From: Roseivivax sediminis
GTDB taxonomy: Bacteria; Pseudomonadota; Alphaproteobacteria; Rhodobacterales; Rhodobacteraceae
NCBI RefSeq assembly: GCF_900112685.1
Contig: NZ_FOMS01000014.1
Location: 58,477-122,476 of the forward strand
Direction of reading: 5' to 3'
Length of the DNA: 64,000 nt
Shown here: positions 42,576 through 51,170 of the stretch, piece after piece
Position numbering within the stretch: position 1 is the first letter of the stretch
Layout: the number at the start of each line of letters is the position of its first letter
Translations under genes and position numbers: made by a program
The notes under the pieces: generated by a model
Databases searched by the model: none
What the model saw: the letters and a program-made list of their open reading frames with translations, nothing else
Told to the model about the DNA's origin: nothing

Positions 42576-43310
42576 TCAGGCGTCCGCCGTGGCGGCGAGC
42601 TGTTCGTAGAGCGCCTCGGCCTCGGCCTTGCGCGCCGCCAGCTCGGGGGCGGCGAACATCTCGAGGAAGCGGCGCTTTTCCTCATCGCGCTTGGCCCGGC
42701 GCCCGGCATCGGCATGAGGCGAGTATGCCTCGGTGCTCTGGCGGGCGCCATCGCGGGCCTTGCTGGTGGCGTCGAGCAAGGCAAAGGCCCCGGCCTCGTT
42801 CTCTGGCGTATGTCCGAAGGGTTTGAAATCGGTGCCGAACTTGGCGTTCAGCGCGGTGATCACCTTGCCGAAATCTCTGGTCACCGTGTCGAAGGTCGCC
42901 AGCACGATCTTGTCACGCACCGGGGCCAGGGCACGGTAAAAGGTGATGTATTCCCACAGCGCGAAATCGGGATCGAAGAGCGCCGGCTCCATCTGCACCA
43001 GAGAGCGTGCGGCCCCCATCGGTTGGCGGATCACCACCAGGCAGGGCACGCCGGCCTGCGCCGCCGCGATCACATGGGCCGAGGCATGGGTGTGATGCCC
43101 CAGCTTCACCTCGCGGCCCTGCGCATAAAGAAAGGCCGCCTCGCTGAATGAGTTGCCCGAACGCGGGTAGCCCTCGATCACCAACTCGGTGTCGGCGGTG
43201 AACACGCGGTCGCCCTTGGGCCCGCGACGCATCAGCGGCAGGTAGACGGCCGGCTGCGTCGAGATATGGGTGCGGAAAGTGCGACGGATCTTGCGAAGCG
43301 TGGTGGTCAT
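42576..43310 (-). CDS. P-loop sulfotransferase-like protein
   Basis: 244 residues. Nucleotide-binding loop VIEGYPRSGNSFSEAAFLYA near residue 47 is the sulfotransferase-type phosphate loop (YPRSGN), with HHTHASAHVIAAA and CLVVIRQPMGAARSLVQM as the second site. The start follows an in-frame ATG 13 codons into the longer frame (MTTTLRKIRRTFRTH). Between two other sulfotransferase-like genes. Confidence 0.68.
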   Translation of the reverse strand: MTTTLRKIRRTFRTHISTQPAVYLPLMRRGPKGDRVFTADTELVIEGYPRSGNSFSEAAFLYAQGREVKLGHHTHASAHVIAAAQAGVPCLVVIRQPMGAARSLVQMEPALFDPDFALWEYITFYRALAPVRDKIVLATFDTVTRDFGKVITALNAKFGTDFKPFGHTPENEAGAFALLDATSKARDGARQSTEAYSPHADAGRRAKRDEEKRRFLEMFAAPELAARKAEAEALYEQLAATADA

Positions 43311-43370
43311 GGCGGAAGGCTTTCGTGCTGAGATGAGGGCTGTGGTCAATGCTGTGCGGTTGGCTGATTG

Positions 43371-44237
43371 TCAGGGGGCCAGCGTCTCGGGGATGTCCCA
43401 GCGGGTGCGGATCGCCTGCTTTTCCTCCGAGGTATAGAGTGCGTCCCACAGCGCCACGTCGAGCGTGCGGCGCACAATCTGTGGCGCGGGACGCCAGGTG
43501 GCCTTCAGTCGGGTAATCGCGTCCGAATAGGACTTACGCTTGGAATCGTTGCGCCGTTCAAGCTGCACAGGCTTGCCGGCGAAATCGCTCAGGCTGGTTT
43601 CCCAGGGGGCCTGGTTTTCGTATTTCATCAGCAGGAACCGGCGCTTGTCACGGACCAGCACCTGCACCGGCTGGTCGCGCAGATTGACCTCTGCGATGTT
43701 CAGCCCGAAGGGTCGGGCCAGGTTCTGGGCAAACCAGGTCCGGGTGGTGTCATGGGGGCCGTGCTTTTCGTATAGCGCGATCAGCTCCTCGGTGGTCATG
43801 TCCTCGACCTTCACCCCCAGCTTCCAGGACTGCTCAAAAAAGGCGGACATGTTGCGCGCAAAGGGATCGCGGAAAGTGGTGACGAAACGTTTCGGACGGC
43901 TTTGCGTCAGCGCCAGCCAGCTGCGGGTCTTGACCTGAAAGGCGGCATTTTGCAGCGGCCGCTCTGGCAGCCCGTCGACAAAGAGGTATTCCTGCGGCGC
44001 GCGGTGCAGCGTGTGGGCCTGATAGGCGGGCACGCCGGCATCGACGAATCCTTGGATGATCGCCGAGGAGGCGGTCTTGCCGATGGTCAGCACGCAGATG
44101 TGTTGAGGGTCGAACCACATGCGCAGCTTCGCCCCGAGGTTGCGCGGAGTGGCGAAGGCTTTGTTCTGCTCCTGTTGCCGGGGTGTTTCCCCGGGGGCGG
44201 TGGCCTGGCTGTCGGGAAGTGTGCTGGTATCGGTCAT
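43371..44237 (-). CDS. capsular polysaccharide synthesis (NKWYS-like) sulfotransferase-fold protein
   Basis: 288 residues. VLTIGKTASSAIIQGFVDAG near residue 50 replaces the usual sulfotransferase loop with GKTASSAI, and KRFVTTFRDPFARNMSAFFE near residue 117 is the second site. This combination matches the NKWYS-type putative capsule synthesis proteins. The ATG lies one base after the Wzy-like stop. Role in modifying the repeat unit is inferred. Confidence 0.62.
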   Translation of the reverse strand: MTDTSTLPDSQATAPGETPRQQEQNKAFATPRNLGAKLRMWFDPQHICVLTIGKTASSAIIQGFVDAGVPAYQAHTLHRAPQEYLFVDGLPERPLQNAAFQVKTRSWLALTQSRPKRFVTTFRDPFARNMSAFFEQSWKLGVKVEDMTTEELIALYEKHGPHDTTRTWFAQNLARPFGLNIAEVNLRDQPVQVLVRDKRRFLLMKYENQAPWETSLSDFAGKPVQLERRNDSKRKSYSDAITRLKATWRPAPQIVRRTLDVALWDALYTSEEKQAIRTRWDIPETLAP

Positions 44238-45608
44238 TCAGGCAACCTTGTGTCTGGGGCTTCCTCGGGAACGTCCGGTCGGGCCATGTGTATTGCGCGA
44301 GGCGGAGACGAAGAAGGCAAGAAGCGATTTGAGAATGAAGAAGTAGAAAATCATCTTGAAACCCACTGCCCAGTCATACAGCAGCATGCGCGGGGCATAG
44401 GCGGCGAGGATGACCTGGTAGGGAAAAATGTCGGCGCCGTTACCGCGCAAAACTCGGATAAAGATCCAGGTAAAGATCGCGCACAGCACGATGCCGCCAA
44501 CGAGACCCGCGAAGGCGTAGAAATAGCCGGGCATCATGCCGCCGCCGGGGATATCGAAGGCCCGCCCGGTGGCGGCCTTGAGGTCGAGCCCGCCGGGCAG
44601 CCCGCTCCGGGTGATAAAGATCGAGGCGATGTCGGAAAACAGAAAGTGCAGCCCGTTTATGTTATCGAAGGAGGCCACGTGGTCCACGTAGTAGGTATGG
44701 AACTTCGAGGTCTGAAAGGTGCCGCCGGAGGTGCTGACCAGGGCGCCCTTGTTGTACAGGTTGTCGACGGACAGGTTGCGCAGCCCCTCCATGGAAATTC
44801 CGGTGTTGCGCAGCATCCCGAGGATGAAAAGCGCAAGGGCTGCGAGCATCCCGGCGAGCTTCCAGATCGACGGAATGCGGATGCCGCCCATACAGCAAAA
44901 GACTACGATTGACACCGAGATGAAGCGCAGCCGCAGCCCCACCAGAAAGGTCGCCGCGAGGTAGACCATCGCGCAAGCCAGCAGCAGCTTGCGGGCCATG
45001 GCGCTGCGCGCGGCGCAAAATCCCACCAAGGTGATCAACGAGGAAAACTCAATGAAGCCCATACGCTCGGCCGTCACGTCGCGGTAGCCGCCCCCCAGCA
45101 GCGTCCCGCTGCGCAGCATCAACGCGCTGAACACCAAAAGCAGCACGGCCGCGAAGAACGGCACAAGGTCGGATTTCCCGATGCGGATCTCCGACAGGTC
45201 ACGGTTGCGCACCGCGTTGGCACTGGGGACATACAGGCTGAAGATCCCGATGAACCAATAGAGGATCAGGATCATCTCGCGGTCGTATTCGCTGCCATTG
45301 GGCGGGATCTTCAGCGCGATGGCGGCCCCGCTGAGGATCAGCGGCGACAGGAAGACCAGCGTCATCAGCAGTAACGCGGGATAGACGAAATAGATCGTTC
45401 GATCAAAGGCGAACATCGCGATGATCAGCGCCAAGGCCGGCCAAAACACGGTAGAGACCTCCGCCAGCCCGAGGCTGGCAAGAAAGGTCATCGCCAGATG
45501 CAAGCCACACAGCGACCACAGGGTGATTAGATCGGTCGGTGCGGGCGGCGGCGCGGCCACGGTGCTGCGGGTCGCAGCGATCTGAGAAGTCAGGGCTTGG
45601 CGCATCAT
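44238..45608 (-). CDS. Wzy-like polysaccharide polymerase
   Basis: Integral membrane protein, 456 residues, with about 10-12 hydrophobic segments from residue 28 on, and a large periplasmic loop around residues 250-330 (LSVDNLYNKGALVSTSGGTF, KFHTYYVDHVASFDNING). Wzy polymerases are poorly conserved; topology, length and the position between flippase and sugar-modifying genes support the call. It would join repeat units in the periplasm. Confidence 0.65.
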   Translation of the reverse strand: MMRQALTSQIAATRSTVAAPPPAPTDLITLWSLCGLHLAMTFLASLGLAEVSTVFWPALALIIAMFAFDRTIYFVYPALLLMTLVFLSPLILSGAAIALKIPPNGSEYDREMILILYWFIGIFSLYVPSANAVRNRDLSEIRIGKSDLVPFFAAVLLLVFSALMLRSGTLLGGGYRDVTAERMGFIEFSSLITLVGFCAARSAMARKLLLACAMVYLAATFLVGLRLRFISVSIVVFCCMGGIRIPSIWKLAGMLAALALFILGMLRNTGISMEGLRNLSVDNLYNKGALVSTSGGTFQTSKFHTYYVDHVASFDNINGLHFLFSDIASIFITRSGLPGGLDLKAATGRAFDIPGGGMMPGYFYAFAGLVGGIVLCAIFTWIFIRVLRGNGADIFPYQVILAAYAPRMLLYDWAVGFKMIFYFFILKSLLAFFVSASRNTHGPTGRSRGSPRHKVA

Positions 45609-45684
45609 CTTGTCTCGTGGCGGCGCATGGGTCGGGTCACGATCAGCCCTCCCTCTTGGTATCTGGCCGGGTTTCTGGCGTGGC

Positions 45685-46731
45685 CTAGCCGGCCGGGATA
45701 TCGAAGCCGAAGCGTTGCCGGTCCGCCGCTAGGCTGTCGTGGGCGAGGCGGCTCAGCCGGTCCAGCGTGACGGCATCCGCCGCCTGCGCCTCGGCCTCGG
45801 ACAGATGCGCAGTGGCCAGCGGACGGTCCGCCACGGTGATGACGGGGATACCCCGCGACAGCGCATCCATCAACACGCCGCTGTCGCCGCAGATTGCCAG
45901 CGCAGGCGGCGGCGAGACGGTGTTAAGTGCGGCCTGCGCCAGGTCGGAATGGGCGGAGCGAAGCATAGGATGTAGCGACCAGAGTGTTTCAGTGCCTTCG
46001 GGCATATGTGTTTCCAGTTGCCGGAATATCTCGATCTGGGTCTCGTCGTAAGGGGGGCACAGCAGCACCCGCCCGGCCCGGCGGTCCTCTGCCGGTGCGA
46101 GGTGGCCGAAACCGTATTGTCCCACCACCCGCAACCGCGCGGGGTCTGTGCCCACCTCGATATAGTTTTGCCGGGTGAACCCTTCCCACAGGCAGATCTG
46201 CCCCGAGACGAAGTTGCGGATCATCATGAAGGAGCCGATGTCATCGCTGCGGTACAGCCCGTGTTGCAGCGAATAGGTGGCCCCCTCCGGCTGCGCCTGG
46301 GCGGCCAGCGACAGGGCAAAGCCAGACAGATGCCCGTCGGCGTACAGTACCAGCGGCCCGGTCCGCCGTGGCAGTACCCGCCGTGTCACCGCGATGATGC
46401 CCGTGATGGGCAGCAACGTCAGCAGGGCGGCCAGCATCAGCGCCAGCACCTTGGCCACGATCCCCATAGCGTGGGCCTCGATGATCGGGGCGCCGGGCAG
46501 CGCCGTGTCGATCTGGCCGGATCGACGGCTCTGGAACTCGCGGGTGAAGCTCAGCGCTCCGCCGCCCCACCAGTTGTGCACGATTAGCGCGCCCGCCCCC
46601 TTCCCACGCATCTGCATGAGGCACATGACCAGCGCCCAGCATTCCTTTGTCTTGTACTTCGGCCAGGCCAGGGGCTTGTGGCTCCCGGCGTGCCTGAAGT
46701 GAAAGGTCGGAGTCTCGGGGAGGCTGGCCAT
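45685..46731 (-). CDS. glycosyltransferase-like polysaccharide protein
   Basis: 348 residues with a membrane segment near residues 92-115 and the stretch YSLQHGLYRSDDIGSFMMIR near residue 153; the QHG motif and a later ICGDSGVLMDALSRGIPVIT resemble capsule glycosyltransferases of the KpsS/CDP-glycerol-transferase fold. The N-terminal residues 1-90 are unlike known transferases. Lies 76 bases before the Wzy-like gene. Confidence 0.5.
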   Translation of the reverse strand: MASLPETPTFHFRHAGSHKPLAWPKYKTKECWALVMCLMQMRGKGAGALIVHNWWGGGALSFTREFQSRRSGQIDTALPGAPIIEAHAMGIVAKVLALMLAALLTLLPITGIIAVTRRVLPRRTGPLVLYADGHLSGFALSLAAQAQPEGATYSLQHGLYRSDDIGSFMMIRNFVSGQICLWEGFTRQNYIEVGTDPARLRVVGQYGFGHLAPAEDRRAGRVLLCPPYDETQIEIFRQLETHMPEGTETLWSLHPMLRSAHSDLAQAALNTVSPPPALAICGDSGVLMDALSRGIPVITVADRPLATAHLSEAEAQAADAVTLDRLSRLAHDSLAADRQRFGFDIPAG

Positions 46732-46745
46732 GGCGGCGGTCCTGT

Positions 46746-47780
46746 TCAGGCTTCGAAGAAGTCGATCAGGCCCGACAGGCCATCCTTGAGCGAGACCTTA
46801 GGCTCCCATCCCAGCGCGGTCTGCGCGGCGGTGATATCGGCTGCGGCGTGACGTACGTCGCCCAGGCGGTAGGCATCGCAGAACTCGGGTGCCGGGCCAC
46901 CGGTCAGCTCGCAGATTTGGCTGGCCACCGCCTCCAGCGTCAGCCGCTCACCCGAGCCGATGTCATAGGTGCCCGCCGGGCCCTTGCCCGACAGGGCGGC
47001 GGCGATGGCGCTGGCGATGTCGGCCACATGCACGAAGTCGCGGGTGATGCCGCCATTCTCGTAGATGTTCACGGTCTTCTTCTGGCTCAGCATCCGCAGG
47101 AAGTGGATCAGCACGCCGGTGTAGGGGTTGGTCAGCGACTGCCCTGCCCCGTAGACGTTCTGTAGGCGCAAGATGTAGGCGTCGACGCCAAAGGACTGCG
47201 CCCAGTTGCGCAACAAGTTTTCTTGGCACAGCTTGGTCGCGCCATAGATGTTCGAGGGGTTCGGCAAGTGATCGGCTGCGCACATCGCCTGCGGAGTCAG
47301 CCCGTCGAACTCGAACTTGCCGGCCTTCAGGTCGGCCTCGGCGCGCTGCTGCGGGTAGACCAGCTTGCCGCTCTCATCGAGGTAGGGGCCCTCGCCGTAG
47401 ACCGCGCGGCTGGAGGTCAGCACCACGCGCTTGGGCAGGGTGCCAATCGCGCTGAGCGCGTCGAGCACCAGCGCCGTGCCCATAGCGTTGACGCGGGTGT
47501 TCAACGTGACGTTGTGCAGCGACCGCCCGGTGCCGGTTTCGGCGGCCAGCAGCACGAGGTTCGTCGGAACGCCCTCTTCGAACAGCGCCTTCACGTCGTC
47601 GGGCTGGGTCACGTCACCGGGAAAAAATTCGACGCCGGAGCCCACGAAATCCGCGATCGACTTCTTGTTGTGGACGATGGGCGAGAGGTTGTCCGAGACT
47701 GTGAAATTCTCGGGGCCGAAGTCGGTGAACAGCCGCGTGCCGATAAAGCCGGCACCACCGATAATAAGGGTCTTTTGCAT
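46746..47780 (-). CDS. nucleotide-sugar epimerase, possible dTDP-L-rhamnose 4-epimerase
   Basis: 344 residues, extended SDR. NAD site IIGGAGFIGTRLF, then DNLSPIVHNKKS, LTSSRAVYGEGPY (Ser), NIYGATKLCQENLL (Tyr-Lys) and GQSLTNPYTGVLIHFLRML. The LSPxVH stretch, the YGEG insert followed by YPQQR, and QSLTNPYTGV resemble dTDP-L-rhamnose 4-epimerases, which make dTDP-6-deoxy-talose. If correct, its substrate pathway (rmlCBDA) is broken in the neighbouring operon. UDP-glucose 4-epimerase is an alternative. Confidence 0.72.
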   Translation of the reverse strand: MQKTLIIGGAGFIGTRLFTDFGPENFTVSDNLSPIVHNKKSIADFVGSGVEFFPGDVTQPDDVKALFEEGVPTNLVLLAAETGTGRSLHNVTLNTRVNAMGTALVLDALSAIGTLPKRVVLTSSRAVYGEGPYLDESGKLVYPQQRAEADLKAGKFEFDGLTPQAMCAADHLPNPSNIYGATKLCQENLLRNWAQSFGVDAYILRLQNVYGAGQSLTNPYTGVLIHFLRMLSQKKTVNIYENGGITRDFVHVADIASAIAAALSGKGPAGTYDIGSGERLTLEAVASQICELTGGPAPEFCDAYRLGDVRHAAADITAAQTALGWEPKVSLKDGLSGLIDFFEA

Positions 47781-47799
47781 GAGAAATCGTCCTTGTAGT

Positions 47800-49104
47800 C
47801 TACCGTGCGACGTTCAGAAAAGGGAACGGCGTGGAATTGATGGCAAGGCGTTTGCGCACGAGCCTGTGCAGGTATATGTTCCAGGCCACAACGGTGATCG
47901 CGGTGGCAATGGCAGCGCCGGTCGGGCCGTAGATCGGGATCAACAGCGCATTGAGCACGACGTTGACGAGTGTGCCCAGCAGGACGCCCTTCATGGTGTC
48001 GACCTCGTGGCCGGTCATGTTAAGTATGGTTATCACCGATCCGAACAGAGCGCTGACCAGTTGCCCGGTCACGCGGATCACCATTGGCAGGTAACTGTCG
48101 ATGTATTCCGGCCCGAAGGCCAGCGAAATCAGCGGCCGTCCCAGCGCCACCAGCAGCACCGAGGTGGGCAGCGCGGTCAGCAGGATCAGCCGCACCGACC
48201 GGGTGGCCAGCGCTTGCAGCGCGGCGGTGTTGCCTTCGCGGTGCAGGCGGGCGAAATGCGGCATCATCACCATGTTAATCGCCTGCAGCCCTGCCACGGT
48301 GACAAGCGCTGCGGTCGCGCCGAGCTTGTACAGCCCGGCCGCTTCGGCCCCGTCGAGGATGCCCAGCATGATGACATCGAGGTTGTCGTTCAAAATCTGT
48401 GCGCCGGAGATGACCCCCATCACCCCGGTCGATCCTAGCATGGCGCGCATCTGCAGCTGCGCGCCTGTCGTTGCGCCCTGCAGCGCGGGCTGCAGGCGCC
48501 ACCAGATGAGCAGACCGACGCTCAGTGCCAGCGTCGCGGCCAGCGCATGCAGCCCCATGGCCGACAGGGCCGACAGCCCGCCGGTCAAGCTGGCGGGTAG
48601 CAGAACCCAGACCACTAGCAAGCATAAAAACAGCAGATGGCGCAGCACCTGCCCCACCAGCAGCCCGAGCATGTGGCCGCCGACGCCGCGCAGCGCCGCG
48701 CCGGTCACCTGTGTCAGCGCCATGGCCGGCACCAGCCCCAGCCCCAGCCAGAGCACCGCCTGCCCGGTCTGATCCGAAGAATGGATCACCAGCGTCCAGA
48801 TCAACGCACCGGCGACAACCACCGCCGCCAGCATCAACACCAGCGTCACTGCGGCGCGAAAGATTTGCCGGGCAAGCCGCGGGTTGTCCTCGCTCAGCGC
48901 GCCCGCGATCTCGCGTACCACGTAGTTTGGCAAGCCCATGGCGGTGGGGATGGCCATGATGGTCACAGACGCCAGCGCCACCGAATAGATGCCATAGACC
49001 GCTGGCGACAGCACACGCGCCAGGATCGCGACCACGAGAAAGCCCAACAGGATGCTGAAGGCCTTGATGGCGATGCCGAAGATGCTTTGTCGTCCGAGGG
49101 TCAT
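47800..49104 (-). CDS. Wzx-like oligosaccharide flippase
   Basis: 434 residues with 12 to 14 membrane segments, starting TLGRQSIFGIAIKAFSILLG, with RVLSPAVYGIYSVALASVTI and AMGLPNYVVREIAGALSEDN near the N-terminus, a pattern shared by polysaccharide flippases of the MOP superfamily. Translocates the lipid-linked repeat unit. It lies between the epimerase and the first glycosyltransferase gene, 12 bases from the latter. Confidence 0.83.
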   Translation of the reverse strand: MTLGRQSIFGIAIKAFSILLGFLVVAILARVLSPAVYGIYSVALASVTIMAIPTAMGLPNYVVREIAGALSEDNPRLARQIFRAAVTLVLMLAAVVVAGALIWTLVIHSSDQTGQAVLWLGLGLVPAMALTQVTGAALRGVGGHMLGLLVGQVLRHLLFLCLLVVWVLLPASLTGGLSALSAMGLHALAATLALSVGLLIWWRLQPALQGATTGAQLQMRAMLGSTGVMGVISGAQILNDNLDVIMLGILDGAEAAGLYKLGATAALVTVAGLQAINMVMMPHFARLHREGNTAALQALATRSVRLILLTALPTSVLLVALGRPLISLAFGPEYIDSYLPMVIRVTGQLVSALFGSVITILNMTGHEVDTMKGVLLGTLVNVVLNALLIPIYGPTGAAIATAITVVAWNIYLHRLVRKRLAINSTPFPFLNVAR

Positions 49105-49116
49105 TGAGGAATACCT

Positions 49117-50175
49117 TCAGGCACTGCGGGCATGCAGGTGCGGCGCAGAGGCGGACTGCAGCAGCCGGTAGTCCGGCACCTCTTCGGCCAGCAGATGCGC
49201 GGCCCAAGTGCCGATGTGGTACTTGTGGTAGAACTGCTCCGCTTGGCTGCTGTCGCCGGAGGTGGGCACGCTGATGTCCAGCCGTTCGTCATCGAAGACG
49301 CTGATCGGGAAATGCGGGTAGAAGTCATGCCGCGCGATATTGGTGTTTGAGGTGGCAAAGGGCCGCCCGGCAAAGACCGCATCCATGGTGCGGATCGTCA
49401 GCCCGCCCTGATTTTGCTGTTCGATGTCCACCACGCAGGCCGATTGCGCCAGCTTTTCGAGGTAGGTCTCGAAGGGAACGCTCTCGCGCGACAGCGTGTC
49501 GGTGTAGCCAAAACGCCAGGCCGCGAGGCGGAGCAGCGCGTATTGCAGCGCCGAGGGCGCATAAAGGTAGAAGAAGGGCCGCTCGTCGCGTTCGCGAGTC
49601 TTGCGCGCGATACCCGCCAGCACCTTCACGCGGCGGATGCGCCCGGTGCCGATGAAACAGTAGTGATAGGCCGGTTCGGTCTTTTCCACTGCCGGAGCCT
49701 TGAAGGCGGTGTGGTGGTGGAACAGCGGCAGGAAGCCCAGCTGGTCAAATCTGTCGCAATCGTCCATATCAAAGCTGAAGGCGGCATCCACGCTGTCGAT
49801 GGTCTGCTGGTCCAATGGCCGGTTGGCGGCGCTGTCATAGAGGTACAGCACGATGCGGATGCCCGGCAGCGCCGTGCGCAGCCGCGAGATTTCAGGGGGG
49901 CGCAGGTTCTCGGGGCTGATCAGCAGCAGCGTGTCAGCCCCGAACGCGCGGGCATCGGCGGCGAGGCGGTCGGTGTTGGCCTCGGAGATGCGCTTGATGT
50001 GCTGCAACAGGCCGAGGCGGGTAAGCGCCTTGACCATGAAGCTGTTGCTGGGTCGCGCATCCGAGAACCGCGCTGCGTGCCCCAGCGCCTCGATCGCCGC
50101 GGGAATCGATTTCTCGTACCCCTGAAAGCGGTTCATGACCACGAGGATGCGTCTTTGAGAGGTATGGGAGGGCAT
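49117..50175 (-). CDS. CgeB-like glycosyltransferase
   Basis: 352 residues. The start is set at MPSHTSQRRILVVMNRFQGY behind AGGAAGACACC. GT-B-like features: ADTLLLISPENLRPPEISRL near residue 75, FDMDDCDRFDQLGFLPLFHH, and the C-terminal donor half DIEQQNQGGLTIRTMDAVFA with GRPFATSNTNIARHDFYP. The last two are typical of CgeB/spore-maturation-type transferases. First gene of the eight-gene operon; probably adds a sugar to the repeat unit. Confidence 0.68.
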   Translation of the reverse strand: MPSHTSQRRILVVMNRFQGYEKSIPAAIEALGHAARFSDARPSNSFMVKALTRLGLLQHIKRISEANTDRLAADARAFGADTLLLISPENLRPPEISRLRTALPGIRIVLYLYDSAANRPLDQQTIDSVDAAFSFDMDDCDRFDQLGFLPLFHHHTAFKAPAVEKTEPAYHYCFIGTGRIRRVKVLAGIARKTRERDERPFFYLYAPSALQYALLRLAAWRFGYTDTLSRESVPFETYLEKLAQSACVVDIEQQNQGGLTIRTMDAVFAGRPFATSNTNIARHDFYPHFPISVFDDERLDISVPTSGDSSQAEQFYHKYHIGTWAAHLLAEEVPDYRLLQSASAPHLHARSA

Positions 50176-50607
50176 GGTGTCTTCCTGTCGTGCGCCGGTC
50201 AAGGGTGCGGGCATGGCTAATCTGGCGAGGGTGGGTCCAGTCGCTAGGTGCGGCTATTGTCAAATCCAGTCTGGCGCGGATTGGTAAAAACAGCATCATG
50301 GAAACGTCATTCAATGTCCTTGCCTTACGCGACGCTTTCACAAAGGACAACTGCGAGGGCCCTCTTGTCACACACTATTTTTTCCGCAGTGTTCAAAAAT
50401 GAAGCAGGGGTGTTTTCTGCAAATACAACAGGAGGCTGCCTGCAGAGGTTATGCATGAAATGGCATGCTGCATCGCAGATAACTGCCTAAGCGCCTTTGC
50501 GGGTATGGATGTTTTCGCGCAGCCGACGTATGGGAGGGGCGATAGCGTGGGTTTGGATTTGCATGACTGATCAGAGGCTGAATTCGGCAACGCCAGTTGA
50601 ATCGAAT
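50176..50607. other. intergenic promoter region
   Basis: About 430 bases between the divergent polysaccharide operon and the wzc remnant. A/T content is higher than in the flanking genes (for example CACACACTATTTTTTCCGC near 50370), which suits promoters for the minus-strand operon. No gene, tRNA or clear operator was recognised. Confidence 0.45.
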
Positions 50608-51090
50608 GTGGTCGAGTTCGTCGACCACCTGACCCAGTCGGTGCTGCTGTACCGGACCGCCGCCGCGGTCACGCTCAACAACCGCTCGGTGGTAAACACC
50701 GAGGACAAGGTGATGCGCAGCCGCCACGTGTTGGACCAGATAGTCGACGAGCTCGATCCCACCGCCGAGCCGCAGTTCAACCCGCGCAAAGGTTTCAGCC
50801 TGACGGCGGCGGCGATCTTGGACCTGTTCTTGAGCGAGATGCGCCATCTCTTGTTCCGAGCCAGCGAGGACGTCGAAGCCTTCATTTGCATGAAGTGGGC
50901 TGTGATGTGCTGTTCGGCGGCAAGAGCCTATCGGACCCGTCAGATATGATCAGGGAGCTACGCGAGAGCTATGACCAGATTGTCATCGACACGCCGCCGA
51001 TCCTGCTGTTGCCTGATGCACGCATCATCGCACAATACGTCGATGCCATCGCGGTGGCGCTACGACAATTACATGGATTAAAGCTCGTCT
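50608..51090 (+). pseudogene. degenerate second Wzc/ExoP-type gene
   Basis: Two pieces of a BY-kinase co-polymerase in different frames. N-terminal piece: VVEFVDHLTQ, LYRTAAAVTLNNRSVVNTED and MRSRHVLDQIVDELDPTAEP, aligning with the chain-length domain of the intact copy (VINTEVEILRSRALMGQVV). C-terminal piece: VGCDVLFGGKSLSDPSDMIR and YDQIVIDTPPILLLPDARII, the Walker B part. About 500 central residues including Walker A are missing and the pieces are frameshifted. It ends 80 bases before kdsD. Confidence 0.72.
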
Positions 51091-51170
51091 TATTACAGCA
51101 ATTGATGGGTGGCGCCGTGGTCGTCTCCCGGGCGGACCGCACGAAGCATTTGAAAAGAAGGAGTTTTGAT

